Source: Chrysomallon squamiferum
Taxonomy: Eukaryota; Mollusca; Gastropoda; Neomphalida; Peltospiridae
Direction: 5' to 3'
Assembly (NCBI GenBank): GCA_012295275.1
Contig: CM022674.1
Location: forward strand, 2,250,742 to 2,270,741
DNA: 20,000 nucleotides
The notes under the pieces are model-generated. The model saw only the letters and a list, made by a program, of their open reading frames with translations, made no database searches and was not told the origin of the DNA. Each line of letters opens with the position of its first letter. Within the stretch, counting starts at the first letter, position 1. Both the position numbers and the translations under genes were made by a program. Shown here piece by piece: positions 8,271 to 16,402 of the stretch.

Positions 8271-8529
8271 GTAAAACGATTTTACTTATCTCTTTTGAAT
8301 TTTCGTTAAAACAAAAAATCTCTCGCTATTTATTTCGTGTTGTTCATTTTCATTGACGTTCGTATCACGTGATGTCTAATTTGGTGACTGCTGATGTCAC
8401 AGCTGCTTTTTGATAATGCGTATTGACGTAAATAGAGTTTCGTGTATGAGTAAACACGGACAAATTGATGTACGTATTCCTACACTCACAACAGATGTTC
8501 ACGTACCTTTACAGTTATACACGCCTATT
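8271..8529. other. Presumed intronic unique DNA
   Basis: Unique AT-rich sequence downstream of the exon candidate. It contains the E-box palindrome at 8364-8373, listed separately. The open frame starting at 8410 runs into TATG/TGTG microsatellite and is not considered real. Confidence 0.4.
8364..8373. promoter_or_regulatory. ATCACGTGAT E-box palindrome
   Basis: A perfect 10-bp palindrome containing TCACGTGA, the octamer favoured by MITF/TFE and USF-class bHLH-zip proteins. It sits about 95 bp after the donor of the 8030-8270 exon candidate, so it would be intronic. The same octamer occurs at 4145. Confidence 0.25.
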
Positions 8530-8662
8530 AATATTCGTGTATATTATGTATGTTTGCGTGTATGTGTGCATCTATGTATGTATGTGTGTGTATTTGTATG
8601 TTTATATGTTTGCGTAGGTATATGTGTGTAAATTTGTGTGTAATTATTATTATTATTATTAA
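8530..8662. repeat. Degenerate TATG/TGTG then TTA repeat
   Basis: Interrupted TGTA, TATG and TGTG units, ending in a short TTA run (about 8643-8660). Frame 8410-8631 reads Tyr-Val-Cys repeats from this tract. Confidence 0.85.
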
Positions 8663-8715
8663 CTTTTGTAATATTTAGCATATGCGTAGCTAATCTTTAA
8701 ACTGCAGACTAAGTT

Positions 8716-8744
8716 TTTTATTTATTTATTTATTTATTTATTTA
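8716..8744. repeat. (TTTA)7 repeat
   Basis: Seven TTTA units without interruption; simple sequence. An A15 run follows at 8770-8784. Confidence 0.95.
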
Positions 8745-9045
8745 GTTTTGTAATAATTCTTATTTTGTGAAAAAAAAAAAAAAATTGCAGCGTGAAGGCA
8801 TTAAGTGAATGTTACTTCACACTTTTGGCTCTGTTACTTCAGGTCAAAGGTCAGGCAGAGATAACACATTTTCAGTTCTCTTGGGTAGTGATATGTAATT
8901 ACTTTTATCTGGAATGTTCACGTGTTTTAATTAATGTCACGACTGGCAGGATTTTTATGAGCGGTGACACAAATATTTCCATGTAGCTGAGTTAGAAAGG
9001 GGCCAGAAGTATTATTCATGTATTAAGTATTATCGTTAAACAAAC
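8745..9045. other. Unique stretch carrying a DR1 site
   Basis: The open frame 8792-8986 starts at GTG and has no coding-like bias that I could see, so it is not called. The nuclear-receptor element at 8841 is listed separately. An E-box, CACGTG, lies at 8919-8924. Confidence 0.5.
8841..8853 (+). promoter_or_regulatory. Perfect DR1 nuclear-receptor element
   Basis: AGGTCA, one A, AGGTCA: a consensus direct repeat with one-base spacing and no mismatch. DR1 elements are bound by HNF4, RXR and COUP-TF-type receptors, all families present across animals. A GTCAG follows, so the second half site is extended by one base. No promoter is defined nearby; it could be an intronic enhancer or a chance match, though a perfect 12-base match is rare in 20 kb. 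Confidence 0.45.
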
Positions 9046-9100
9046 CGACAGACAGACAGACAGATGAAAGGACAGTCAGACAGACGGGAAGACAGACGTC
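9046..9100. repeat. Imperfect (GACA)n repeat
   Basis: GACA units, interrupted by GATGAAAG, GTCA and CGGGAA, continue to about 9098. The complementary motif (CTGT)n occurs at 10141-10166. After it, 9101-9218 holds an A-tract, a T16 run (9173-9188) and unique DNA. Confidence 0.85.
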
Positions 9101-9218
9101 ACAGATAAGCAAACCAATTATAAAACATTAAAAAAAAAAACGACGATGATGATAACAACTACATACAACAACTTTTTTTTTTTTTTTTCCAAAAGGTTAT
9201 GACATATTGACCTGTGTG

Positions 9219-9345
9219 GATTCGATCTCTGGAACGCGTGTACACGACATAATATGTTATATCATAAACAAAAGAAAATTTTTAATAAGATGTTTGACAA
9301 TTTCATTTAAAAGTTGATAGGAAATGTGTAACGATTCGACCAAGA
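9219..9345 (-). mobile_element. Dispersed repeat, copy B, tRNA-like on minus strand
   Basis: On the minus strand GATCGAATC (9227-9219) matches the pol III B-box, and a second related word GGTCGAATC lies at 9341-9333. The segment 9226-9336 matches copy A at 6002-6099 in three ordered anchors, 14, 9 and 11 bases long and identical. The family is therefore probably a decayed tRNA-derived SINE oriented leftwards. No A-box meeting consensus, A-tail or flanking duplication could be assigned. Confidence 0.45.
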
Positions 9346-9393
9346 TAATTAATAATTACTATTACATTCCCCAAAATCCCTATAAACCGTTAA

Positions 9394-9582
9394 TGATACG
9401 AATAATAATGATGACGATGAAGATGGTGATGATGGTGATCATAATAATAATAATGATGATGATGATGATGATAATAACAGTAATAATAACAAGAACCACA
9501 CTAATAAAATAAAATCATTATTCACATACGAAGCAATTATAATGACCACAGTAACAACATCAGTAACAACAACGACACGAGC

Positions 9583-9614
<32 letters not shown>

Positions 9615-9633
9615 ACACAAACACAAGACGAAA
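9394..9633. repeat. ATG/ATA then ACA triplet block
   Basis: Mixed GAT, ATA and ATG triplets (9394-9500) change to ACA/AAC triplets (9540-9620). Frames read from either strand give runs of Ile, Met, Val or Leu and are not genes. Confidence 0.9.
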
Positions 9634-10140
9634 TTGAAATTAAAAAAAAGGGAAAACAAAACAGGAAAACAAAGAGAATTGAGCAAGCAAGATGTCAAAG
9701 TCCTTTCAAAGCGGCCATTTTTGTTCATTTCCGACCTATCCTCTCCAATTAGGTCTTCCTTTTATCTATTTTTCATTATCTCCTGCCAGTTCGTAACGAA
9801 CTCGGATTGTCATTTCGTTTTTACTTCCTCTCAGCAATTGATTAAAACGACACTTTTATAAATAAATAATACCAGTCTTCAAGCAAGCAAGCAAGCCTAG
9901 TACACTGGAGATGTCAGTCTGGTAATTTTTGTTGATGACGTCGAGTTTAAAATTTTCTTTTTCTGTTTTTTTTTTTTTCGTGAGGACAGAAGAATTCTTA
10001 ATGAGTGTTGTTCTTCTTTGTTGTTGTTGTTACGATGTTTCAGAACATGAAAGGTAAATTATTGCTTTTATCTCTGGAATAATTGCTGTGATGCAGAAAC
10101 GGATTTTCTTCTTGTTCTTTTTCTTCTGTGTGCCTGACTG
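9634..10140. other. Unique stretch, no gene recognised
   Basis: The open frame 9634-9861 starts at a TTG inside A-rich repeat and shows no recognisable motif. AGTTCG (9788-9793) and CGAACT (9797-9802) form a perfect six-base hairpin with a TAA loop. Four CAAG units lie near 9879-9896. Otherwise plain T-rich DNA. Confidence 0.5.
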
Positions 10141-10166
10141 CCTGTCTGTCTGTCTGTCTGTCTGTC
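10141..10166. repeat. (CTGT)6 repeat
   Basis: Six tetranucleotide units, the complement in type of the (GACA)n tract at 9046. Simple sequence. Confidence 0.9.
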
Positions 10167-10224
10167 AGAATAGCGTGAATTGATCAGATAATTATTTATA
10201 TAACAAGCGAAACGTGATGCTTCG

Positions 10225-11001
10225 TCTGTCTAACTGATATTTATTTTCAAACAGTGATAAGAAAATGGCTGTATACATACATACATATATATATATATAT
10301 AAATATATATGTATATATCTATTTGTATATATCTTACATTTATTCTGATAAAAAATCTAATAATTACACTGATTATACAGATATTATAATTATTATGATA
10401 TAATTCACTCTTTTGTTTATTCTGATACAGAGATAAGACATTTACTCCGATATTTATTATGCAAATAACAACACGATAAGCTCTTTGATTTACACATTTT
10501 ATGTTTATTTTGATATATTTATATTTATTTTTTTATTCTGAAATAGATATCATAATAATTATTCTTATACAAAAACTTTGATATATGGTGTATTTACTCT
10601 GATAGACAGATCTGATTATTATTCTGATAAAACGAAACTTACACACGCAAACCTTAATCACTGTGATGCATCGAATCCTTCACGCTTCTCGTGTAATTTA
10701 ATTCATCATTATTCTGATCAAGAGGACAGCTATTCGTCCTGATGCAGGTTCATACTAAAACGTCTGATACAACTATTACCAACGATTCTATGACATCGCA
10801 ACATTTAATTAATCTGATATTAATTGATAATTGTTCTAAAGCAAAAAAAAAAAAAAAAAAATTAAAAGTCAATTATATGATCCATGTAGGCGAAAATAAT
10901 TCTGATGCAAGGAAAAAAAGAAGAAGAAAAAAATTAAATCTAATGCATAAATAAAACAATTCTTACACAAAGCTCAACATTTAATAACTGTAACTATGAC
11001 T

Positions 11002-11099
<98 letters not shown>

Positions 11100-11335
11100 G
11101 ATAATCGTAGTAAATATCAAACGATAAATCTTACGATTATTCTGATATCGAAATCGAAATATAAATTCTGATACAAAGTACTGATACAATCTTGATATAG
11201 TTAACAGTTACGAACTTTGATAGCATAACTGACAACTCCGATGCAAAGAACTGATGATAACAGTTTTGATATATGTTTTCATAGATGTTTGAACTGATAC
11301 GATCACAGAATTAAAATAAAATTTCGTCTGATGTT
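10225..11335 (+). repeat. Degenerate ~25-bp minisatellite, TTCTGATA core
   Basis: The word TTCTGATA or a one-step variant (CTGATT, CCGATA, TTTGATA, TCTGATG) recurs at close to 25-bp steps: 10345, 10369, 10395, 10422, 10447, 10474; then 10508, 10537, 10562; then 10713, 10738, 10763, about 10787, 10813; and after the GA tract 11141, 11167, 11191, 11216. Some intervals are about half that. Many cores are followed by ACAAA, GCAAAG or ATATA. Simple tracts have invaded or arisen inside: TA-rich 10271-10332, A19 10843-10861, and the AT/GA pair at 11005-11098. Frame 10742-10954 is within the array and not a gene. Confidence 0.65.
11005..11098. repeat. (AT)15 joined to (GA)32
   Basis: An uninterrupted AT run (11005-11034) passes directly into an uninterrupted GA run (11035-11098). 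It lies inside the degenerate minisatellite. The minus frame 11004-11189 reads Ser-Leu and Ile-Tyr from it and is not a gene. Confidence 0.95.
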
Positions 11336-11674
11336 CAGCAAAATAAGAGATAAGCAAATCTTGTCTGAACCAAGATCTTCTTTCCATTTCTTTCTCTGCT
11401 GGACGCGAAACATTGCGTTAATAAACCATCTCGATAATCATGAGCAGGAATACACATTTCGTGAAAGAGGTAACAGACTCAACATGCATGAGATTTACTG
11501 GGCATGATCTACAAATCTCGTTAGTCGAGCTACAGTGTTAATTTTATTATAATTTTAGGATGGCAAAAACGTAAAGGAGAAATGCTTTCATTAATGACAT
11601 CCGTGAAACAATTATTGCATCTGAAATTATATGGTCTTGATCATAATTTCATAACCTTAGATAATCAGAAAGAC
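11336..11674. other. Unique stretch, no gene recognised
   Basis: Non-repetitive AT-rich sequence. No open frame, splice pair or known control site that I would support. Confidence 0.5.
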
Positions 11675-11678
11675 GAGA

Positions 11679-11774
<96 letters not shown>

Positions 11775-11780
11775 GAGAGA
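11675..11780. repeat. (GA)n tract, about 48 units
   Basis: Nearly pure GA from 11675 to 11770 with one GTGA interruption near 11683, then a short imperfect tail to about 11780. Plus strand is purine. The minus frame 11649-11951 is read from this and the next tract. Confidence 0.95.
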
Positions 11781-11831
11781 ACCGAATGAAAACTGAAAAA
11801 TAATTGTTACTTTTAAAATAAAAAAGATTTT

Positions 11832-11920
11832 ATTATTAGTAGTATTAGTAGTAGTAGTAGTAGTAGTAGTAGTAGCAGTAGTAGTAGTAGCAGTAGTAGT
11901 AGTAGTAGTAGTAGTAGTAA
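11832..11920. repeat. (AGT)n triplet repeat
   Basis: About 27 AGT/GTA units with a few ATT and AGC interruptions. Complementary ACT triplets occur at 15660-15680 and 15776-15875. Confidence 0.95.
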
Positions 11921-11935
11921 TACAGGAGCATGTTA

Positions 11936-11985
11936 CGGGATTCGACACCACGTCCTTTCATTCTTAGCCACAGCTTCATGCAGGC
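11936..11985 (-). mobile_element. tRNA-like SINE fragment
   Basis: On the minus strand GTGTCGAATCCCGTAA resembles a tRNA B-box and T-loop, and TGGCTAAGA (11970-11962), resembling an A-box, lies just upstream. The two are only about a dozen bases apart, too close for an intact pol III promoter, so the copy is deleted or the A-box fortuitous. ACGGGATTCGA..CACGT.CTT aligns with 13948-13967. Immediately downstream on the minus strand are TAC triplets, a usual kind of SINE tail neighbour. Mollusc tRNA-derived SINEs have similar heads; exact family not assigned. Confidence 0.4.
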
Positions 11986-12310
11986 TGCTATCAGAGCTCA
12001 ACGCTGAATGGTACAAATCCCATTAGATCGTATTTACAATCGCGCGGCAGTTGGGTGTACTGTGTGCTTTCTTTGTTATGATGAATTAACTTCATTCTGT
12101 ATTATAAATGTGTCTGTAAAGACCAGTCGACACAGAGAAAGAGAGTTTGTTAACAATCGCCAGTGCTTTGACAGACTCCGTTGTTCAAATATAGATGCTG
12201 CTGCTTGTGTTTGTTGTAGCTATTTCATTGTAATGCCCTAACAATTCTTTATACAGCCGAGTCTGCGCCTGACTGGAATACATTTACCGATAAATGTTGA
12301 CAGTATAGAC
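11986..12310. other. Unique stretch with a 77-codon ATG frame
   Basis: An ATG-started frame runs 12008-12241 on the plus strand. It is cysteine-rich near its end (ACVCC) but its codon third positions are about 31 percent G+C, no different from the surrounding DNA. There is no signal peptide and no recognised domain. I regard it as a chance open frame and call no gene. Confidence 0.5.
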
Positions 12311-12330
12311 ATATATATATATATATATAT
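12311..12330. repeat. (AT)10 repeat
   Basis: Ten uninterrupted AT units directly upstream of a tRNA-like fragment. Confidence 0.95.
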
Positions 12331-12344
12331 TAGCCTCATTTTGG

Positions 12345-12410
12345 TGTGGGTTTGTAGTTATATGGTTAGAGTTGCTGGCATATTGTGTTCCTGATCGATA
12401 CAAGGATCAT
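12345..12410 (+). mobile_element. tRNA-derived SINE head with A- and B-box
   Basis: TAGTTATATGG (12355-12365) fits the pol III A-box TRGYNNARNGG at all but one position (a T where A/G is expected), followed by TTAGAG as in many tRNAs. GATCGATAC (12393-12401) matches the B-box GWTCRANNC exactly. The spacing of 27 bases is close to the tRNA norm. The acceptor stem cannot be paired, so this is not a functional tRNA gene. It is the most complete tRNA-like head in the window, lying between an AT run and a CT tract. Confidence 0.45.
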
Positions 12411-12474
12411 TTCCACGTACTTAGATATTTTAATAGGGTTGTCCTTTTTTCTTTCTTTCTTTCTCATTTTATCG

Positions 12475-12656
12475 ATCTCTGAATCTCTGAATCTCTGTCA
12501 CTGTCTCTCTCTGTTCTCTCTCTCTCTGTCTGTCTCTCTCTGTCTGTCTCTGTCTATCTCTCTCTATCTCTCCGTCTCTCTGTCTCTCTGTCTCTGTCTC
12601 TCTGTCTTTCTGTCTCTCTGTCTCTCTCTGTCTCTGTCTCTCTCTGTCTCTCTCTC

Positions 12657-12747
<91 letters not shown>

Positions 12748-12757
12748 CTCTCTCTGT
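12475..12757. repeat. Long (CT)n tract with CTGT interruptions
   Basis: The left 190 bases are CT units broken regularly by TG (TCTGTCTC-type); the right part, 12665-12744, is about 40 pure TC units. Frames on both strands read Ser-Leu or Arg-Glu runs and are rejected. From 12758 to 12873 the DNA is unique and then A-rich. Confidence 0.95.
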
Positions 12758-12873
12758 CCCGACCTCCTGTCACCCTCTACCATAAACCATATTCAAGTCT
12801 GTAAACACTCAAACTAACACAGATCCGCCTCTACTTCGTCGTCCAGCTTCTGCGGAAGAACAGAAAAGAAAAG

Positions 12874-12901
12874 AAAAAAAAAAAAAAAAAAAAAAAAAAA
12901 A
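12874..12901. repeat. A28 tract
   Basis: Twenty-eight uninterrupted A, preceded by AAAAG units. It could be a retroposon tail; the upstream 12758-12870 segment shows no recognised element. Confidence 0.95.
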
Positions 12902-13230
12902 GATCGATCGCGACACCTCGGTTTGGTCTAATTACGTCTACTTGAGGTCGAGGAGGGAGGGAGGAGTGGAGGGGGGATGTTACTGAGAACGCTCATCACA
13001 CGTGGCTCGCCGGGAGTTTTTATTATTATTATTTTTTTTTTCCCCGTTTTCTTCATCTTCGGCTATCTTCGGAGAGACAAATTACTTTCGTCGCCCATTT
13101 TCTGACGATGTATCGAACGGGATCCCCCTACCCCCCTCCCTCCTTCCCCCTCCCCCGAGGCTTACTGACAAATTGCCGCTCGGTCGCAGGCAGGCGAGGC
13201 AAAGCAGTAAGTCTCGTGACTCGTGAATAA
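12902..13230 (+). promoter_or_regulatory. G+C-rich CpG island-like stretch, possible promoter
   Basis: This is the most G+C-rich part of the window: CGATCGCGAC at the left, a G-rich run (12951-12977), a CACGTG E-box (12999-13004), many CpGs, and C-rich patches (13128-13157). A strong donor-like GTAAGT lies at 13207-13212, so a 5' non-coding first exon ending at 13206 is conceivable. The plus frame 13002-13226 has no ATG start and reads low-complexity Ser/Pro/Leu; I do not call it. Purine and pyrimidine runs alone could explain the composition. Confidence 0.3.
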
Positions 13231-13238
13231 ACTAGGCG

Positions 13239-13304
13239 TGATGATGATGATGATGATGATGATGATGTTGGCGTAAACACTTTTTTTTTTTTTTTTTTTT
13301 TTTT
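13239..13304. repeat. (GAT)9 followed by T24
   Basis: GAT triplets (13239-13267), a short spacer, then 24 uninterrupted T (13281-13304). Confidence 0.95.
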
Positions 13305-13580
13305 CATTTTGTGTGTTTGTGTCTCCGTTTGATACGTTTCCGCGTCTGGTTACAGTTCGCGTAGCTTTCCGTATATGTGACGTAAGGTCTCGAAATTAGC
13401 CATGAAATTGAGAGAAAAAGGTTAAGTAGAGAAGCTATCGAACCAGTCAGCTTTATAAAGGCGACGACATGATTGTGGGTGGGGGGGTCGGGAAGAGAAG
13501 ATAACTCTATTCTGTCGTATGTGTAATTTCGCTTTATTACGCAACGGTTAAAGTTTAAAGTGCTTCCAAGAACGTTTGTT
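13305..13580. other. Unique CpG-bearing stretch with a TATA-like word
   Basis: CpG-containing unique DNA continuing the island to its left. It includes TGACGTAAG (13379-13387), a CRE/ATF variant. CTTTATAAAGGCG with TATAAAG at 13454-13460 looks like a core TATA element, followed 30 bases on by a G7 run. No downstream start codon or exon is convincing. Confidence 0.35.
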
Positions 13581-13947
13581 TTTCAATGTTTGTCAGAAAC
13601 GTTGTTTTTTTTTTTTGTTTTTTTTTGTTTTTGTTTTTTTCTTTAAAACGGTTGTCGCTGTTGGTAGTGAAAATAAATGAAATGAGACGTTTTGAACGAG
13701 TTGCTTTGAAATTCAGATTCAGAAGGAAGTGGCAGCGTTATGCTTCAGACAATTTTTTCTTAGAATATTTTAAGCGTTAGGTAGCTCTTGATGCTAATTT
13801 ATCAAAATTTATCACTTTCAATTAGACTGAGGATTACAAATTAACAGCACTTTATATTTATATTTTAACCCATGATTTGTGAATGAACGAACAGAGTAAA
13901 TTATAACGACGTTTCAAAATGCAAAATTTCAAAGGCATCACAAATTC
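13581..13947. other. T-rich tract then unique DNA with a short frame
   Basis: T-rich sequence (13603-13641) precedes CTGTTGGTAG, a conceivable acceptor. After it an ATG at 13682 opens 32 codons ending in TAG at 13778-13780, basic and aromatic in composition (RFERVALKFRFRRKWQRY). Codon third positions are about 34 percent G+C, at background. Probably not coding. Confidence 0.4.
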
Positions 13948-13976
13948 ACGGGATTCGATCTCACGTTCTTATATTC
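13948..13976 (-). mobile_element. tRNA-like SINE fragment
   Basis: On the minus strand ACGTGAGATCGAATCCCGTG contains an exact B-box (GATCGAATC, 13960-13952). It aligns with the fragment at 11936-11960 (ACGGGATTCGA, CACGT, CTT and ATTC in order on the plus strand). No A-box or tail was identified. Confidence 0.4.
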
Positions 13977-14506
13977 GTTTCTATTCTTTTATTCGTATCT
14001 AGCCTACTGTTACTGTGTATTACTGATTACTGTAGGGGTTCCTCCTACTGACAAACATCAAAATGACAAGCATTTTCACAGAGTCAGAGCAACACATACC
14101 ACCGACTTCTTGATAAAAGAATCGTTTGACTAAGACTTCTTTTGATTTAACGTGATTTTTTTTTTTTTTATATATTTTTATCTAGCTAAATGTTCAAACA
14201 CGCTTGTCGTGGTCAAAACTTGCCCTTCTTACATATATATATATGTGTCAGTTATGACTATGCTTTCAGCTTTTGTAAGAGTGTTATGTGCAAGAGCTGC
14301 CATGCAGTGGGTTAAATAGCTTCTTGATAATCCTATTTCCTATCAGCGTTTTACAAATGTAGATTGCTTGTGTGTTTAATAGGACGTGAAAATGAAACGG
14401 TGTTGAAATGAATCGATACAAGATTTCCACTTCAGTTCGCGTGGAAAATGTGGAATAAGATATACGTACAAAATAACATATGTCGATAAAGTTTTATCAT
14501 TTGGGT
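13977..14506. other. Unique stretch, no gene recognised
   Basis: AT-rich DNA with a T14 run (14156-14169) and a short TA run at 14230. No open frame or control motif that I would support. Confidence 0.5.
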
Positions 14507-14687
14507 TTATTATTATTATTATTGTTGTTGGTGTTGTTGTTGTTATTGTTGTTATTGTTATTACTATTGCTGTTGTTGTTATTATTGTTATTGTTATTGT
14601 TGTTGTTGTTGTTATTATTATTAATAATTATTTTTACCCTTAAGTTTATTACTATCATTGTGATTGTTATTATTATTGTTGTTGTTA

Positions 14688-14745
<58 letters not shown>
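14507..14745. repeat. TTA/TTG triplet tract
   Basis: Interleaved TTA and TTG triplets, ending in about 17 pure TTA units (14693-14742). The polyleucine/isoleucine frame 14480-14761 is an artefact of this tract. Confidence 0.95.
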
Positions 14746-15555
14746 CCACCGACATTATTGATCCAAAAATAATATCAAAAAAAATAATAATATTAAGACG
14801 AAGATGGCATTAATTATGCATGCAATTGCTATTATTACCAGATGCATCATTACCATCATCATCATCATCATCACCCGTCATACATTTAATTATTATTTTA
14901 TATCATCATCATACATTTAATTATTGCATCTATACTTACCTTGCACTATACGTCTCTTATCTCTATATCCATTTATCTTTCCGCGATGTGTGATTTGTCG
15001 AACACCTGCTACACGCTGATATTGTCCAGATCTTAATCACGTTTTTATTATTCGGAGTTATTGCTAACACACCTCTCTCTCTCTTATTAACACAAGTGAT
15101 TACACACTCGGGCCAATAACAACGCACACGTCACTTAATTTATCTTTAATCACGACTGTGGCTGTTAATTTGCATCGTGGAAATGAATGACTTTTAACGT
15201 TTTGATTTTATTTCGTTTCGTTTCGTTTTGTTTTTTAAGAAAGCGGAGTAGAATACGGTAATCTTTGCAGTCGTAAAATTTACGTCTGTCTATCCGACTT
15301 TTTTCGTATTTTCAGTGTTCGTAAATATAGGGTTGGTGTATCGTAGAATGTGGGAAGGTGTTTGTAAACAAGACCCCTTTGCTTGTGGTAGGAAAAAGGT
15401 GGATTTCATGTTTCAAACAGTGTCACTGTAGGAAACCATGTTAATTAATTTTATTATATTAATTTTTGTGGAAGTTCGTTAATGAAATATCTGTTTGTCT
15501 CCAAGGGATAATATTATTAGTTTTTATCGTTAGAGACTCATAAGTTAAAATGATA
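14746..15555. other. Unique stretch with a short TCA run, no gene
   Basis: It contains a TCA run (14853-14873), a duplicated ATCATCATACATTTAATTAT-like phrase near 14877-14920, and four TTTCG units (15210-15229). Bases 14990-15190 are unique and include CCAAT near 15112. No exon with coding-like codon use was found. Confidence 0.5.
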
Positions 15556-15725
15556 ATGATGTTATTAATAATAAATTAATAAATAACAGCAACAACAACA
15601 GCAGCAGCAGCAGCAACAACAACAACAACAACAACAACAATAAATAATAATAATAATACTTCTACTACTACTACTACTAACAATAAACAATAATAAATAA
15701 TAATAATGATAAATAATAATAATAA

Positions 15726-15779
<54 letters not shown>

Positions 15780-15880
15780 ACTAAAGCTGCTACTGCTTCT
15801 ACTACTACTACTACTAAAGCTGCTACTACTACTACTACTACTACTATTACAGCTGCTCCTACTACTACTACTATTAATAA
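15556..15880. repeat. ACA/GCA/TAA/ACT triplet tract
   Basis: A patchwork: CAA and CAG triplets (15587-15640), TAA (15640-15655), ACT (15660-15680), a long TAA run (about 15716-15775), then ACT with GCT interruptions to 15875. It is the rough complement of the TTA/TTG tract at 14507-14745 and the AGT tract at 11832-11920. Confidence 0.95.
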
Positions 15881-16314
<434 letters not shown>

Positions 16315-16402
16315 GTATGTGTGTCTGTGTGTATTATTAGTTGTACGAAGGAATGTAAATCCATCAAGAAATGAAATTCAAAATTTTTTAAACTATCGCG
16401 TC

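Noticed and set aside
9046-10166. GACA and CTGT tracts as a CRISPR-like or inverted element boundary
   Set aside because: Both are simple tetranucleotide repeats without spacer structure, and no element lies between them with matching ends.
12008-12241. 77-codon ATG-started, Cys-containing frame
   Set aside because: Third-position G+C about 31 percent, at background; no signal peptide or known cysteine pattern.
12345-12410. Functional tRNA gene
   Set aside because: A- and B-box-like words are present but the acceptor and anticodon stems do not pair; SINE head is the better reading.
12469-12804. Long open frames of Ser-Leu or Arg-Glu repeats on both strands
   Set aside because: They are direct readings of the CT/GA microsatellite; every frame of such a tract is open.
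13586-13780. Plus-strand frame ending in a basic 32-residue peptide
   Set aside because: First half is T-tract Phe/Leu; the remainder has background third-position composition and only a weak acceptor.
14480-14761. Polyleucine/isoleucine frame resembling a membrane protein
   Set aside because: Reads the TTA/TTG triplet tract; no non-repetitive coding sequence on either side.
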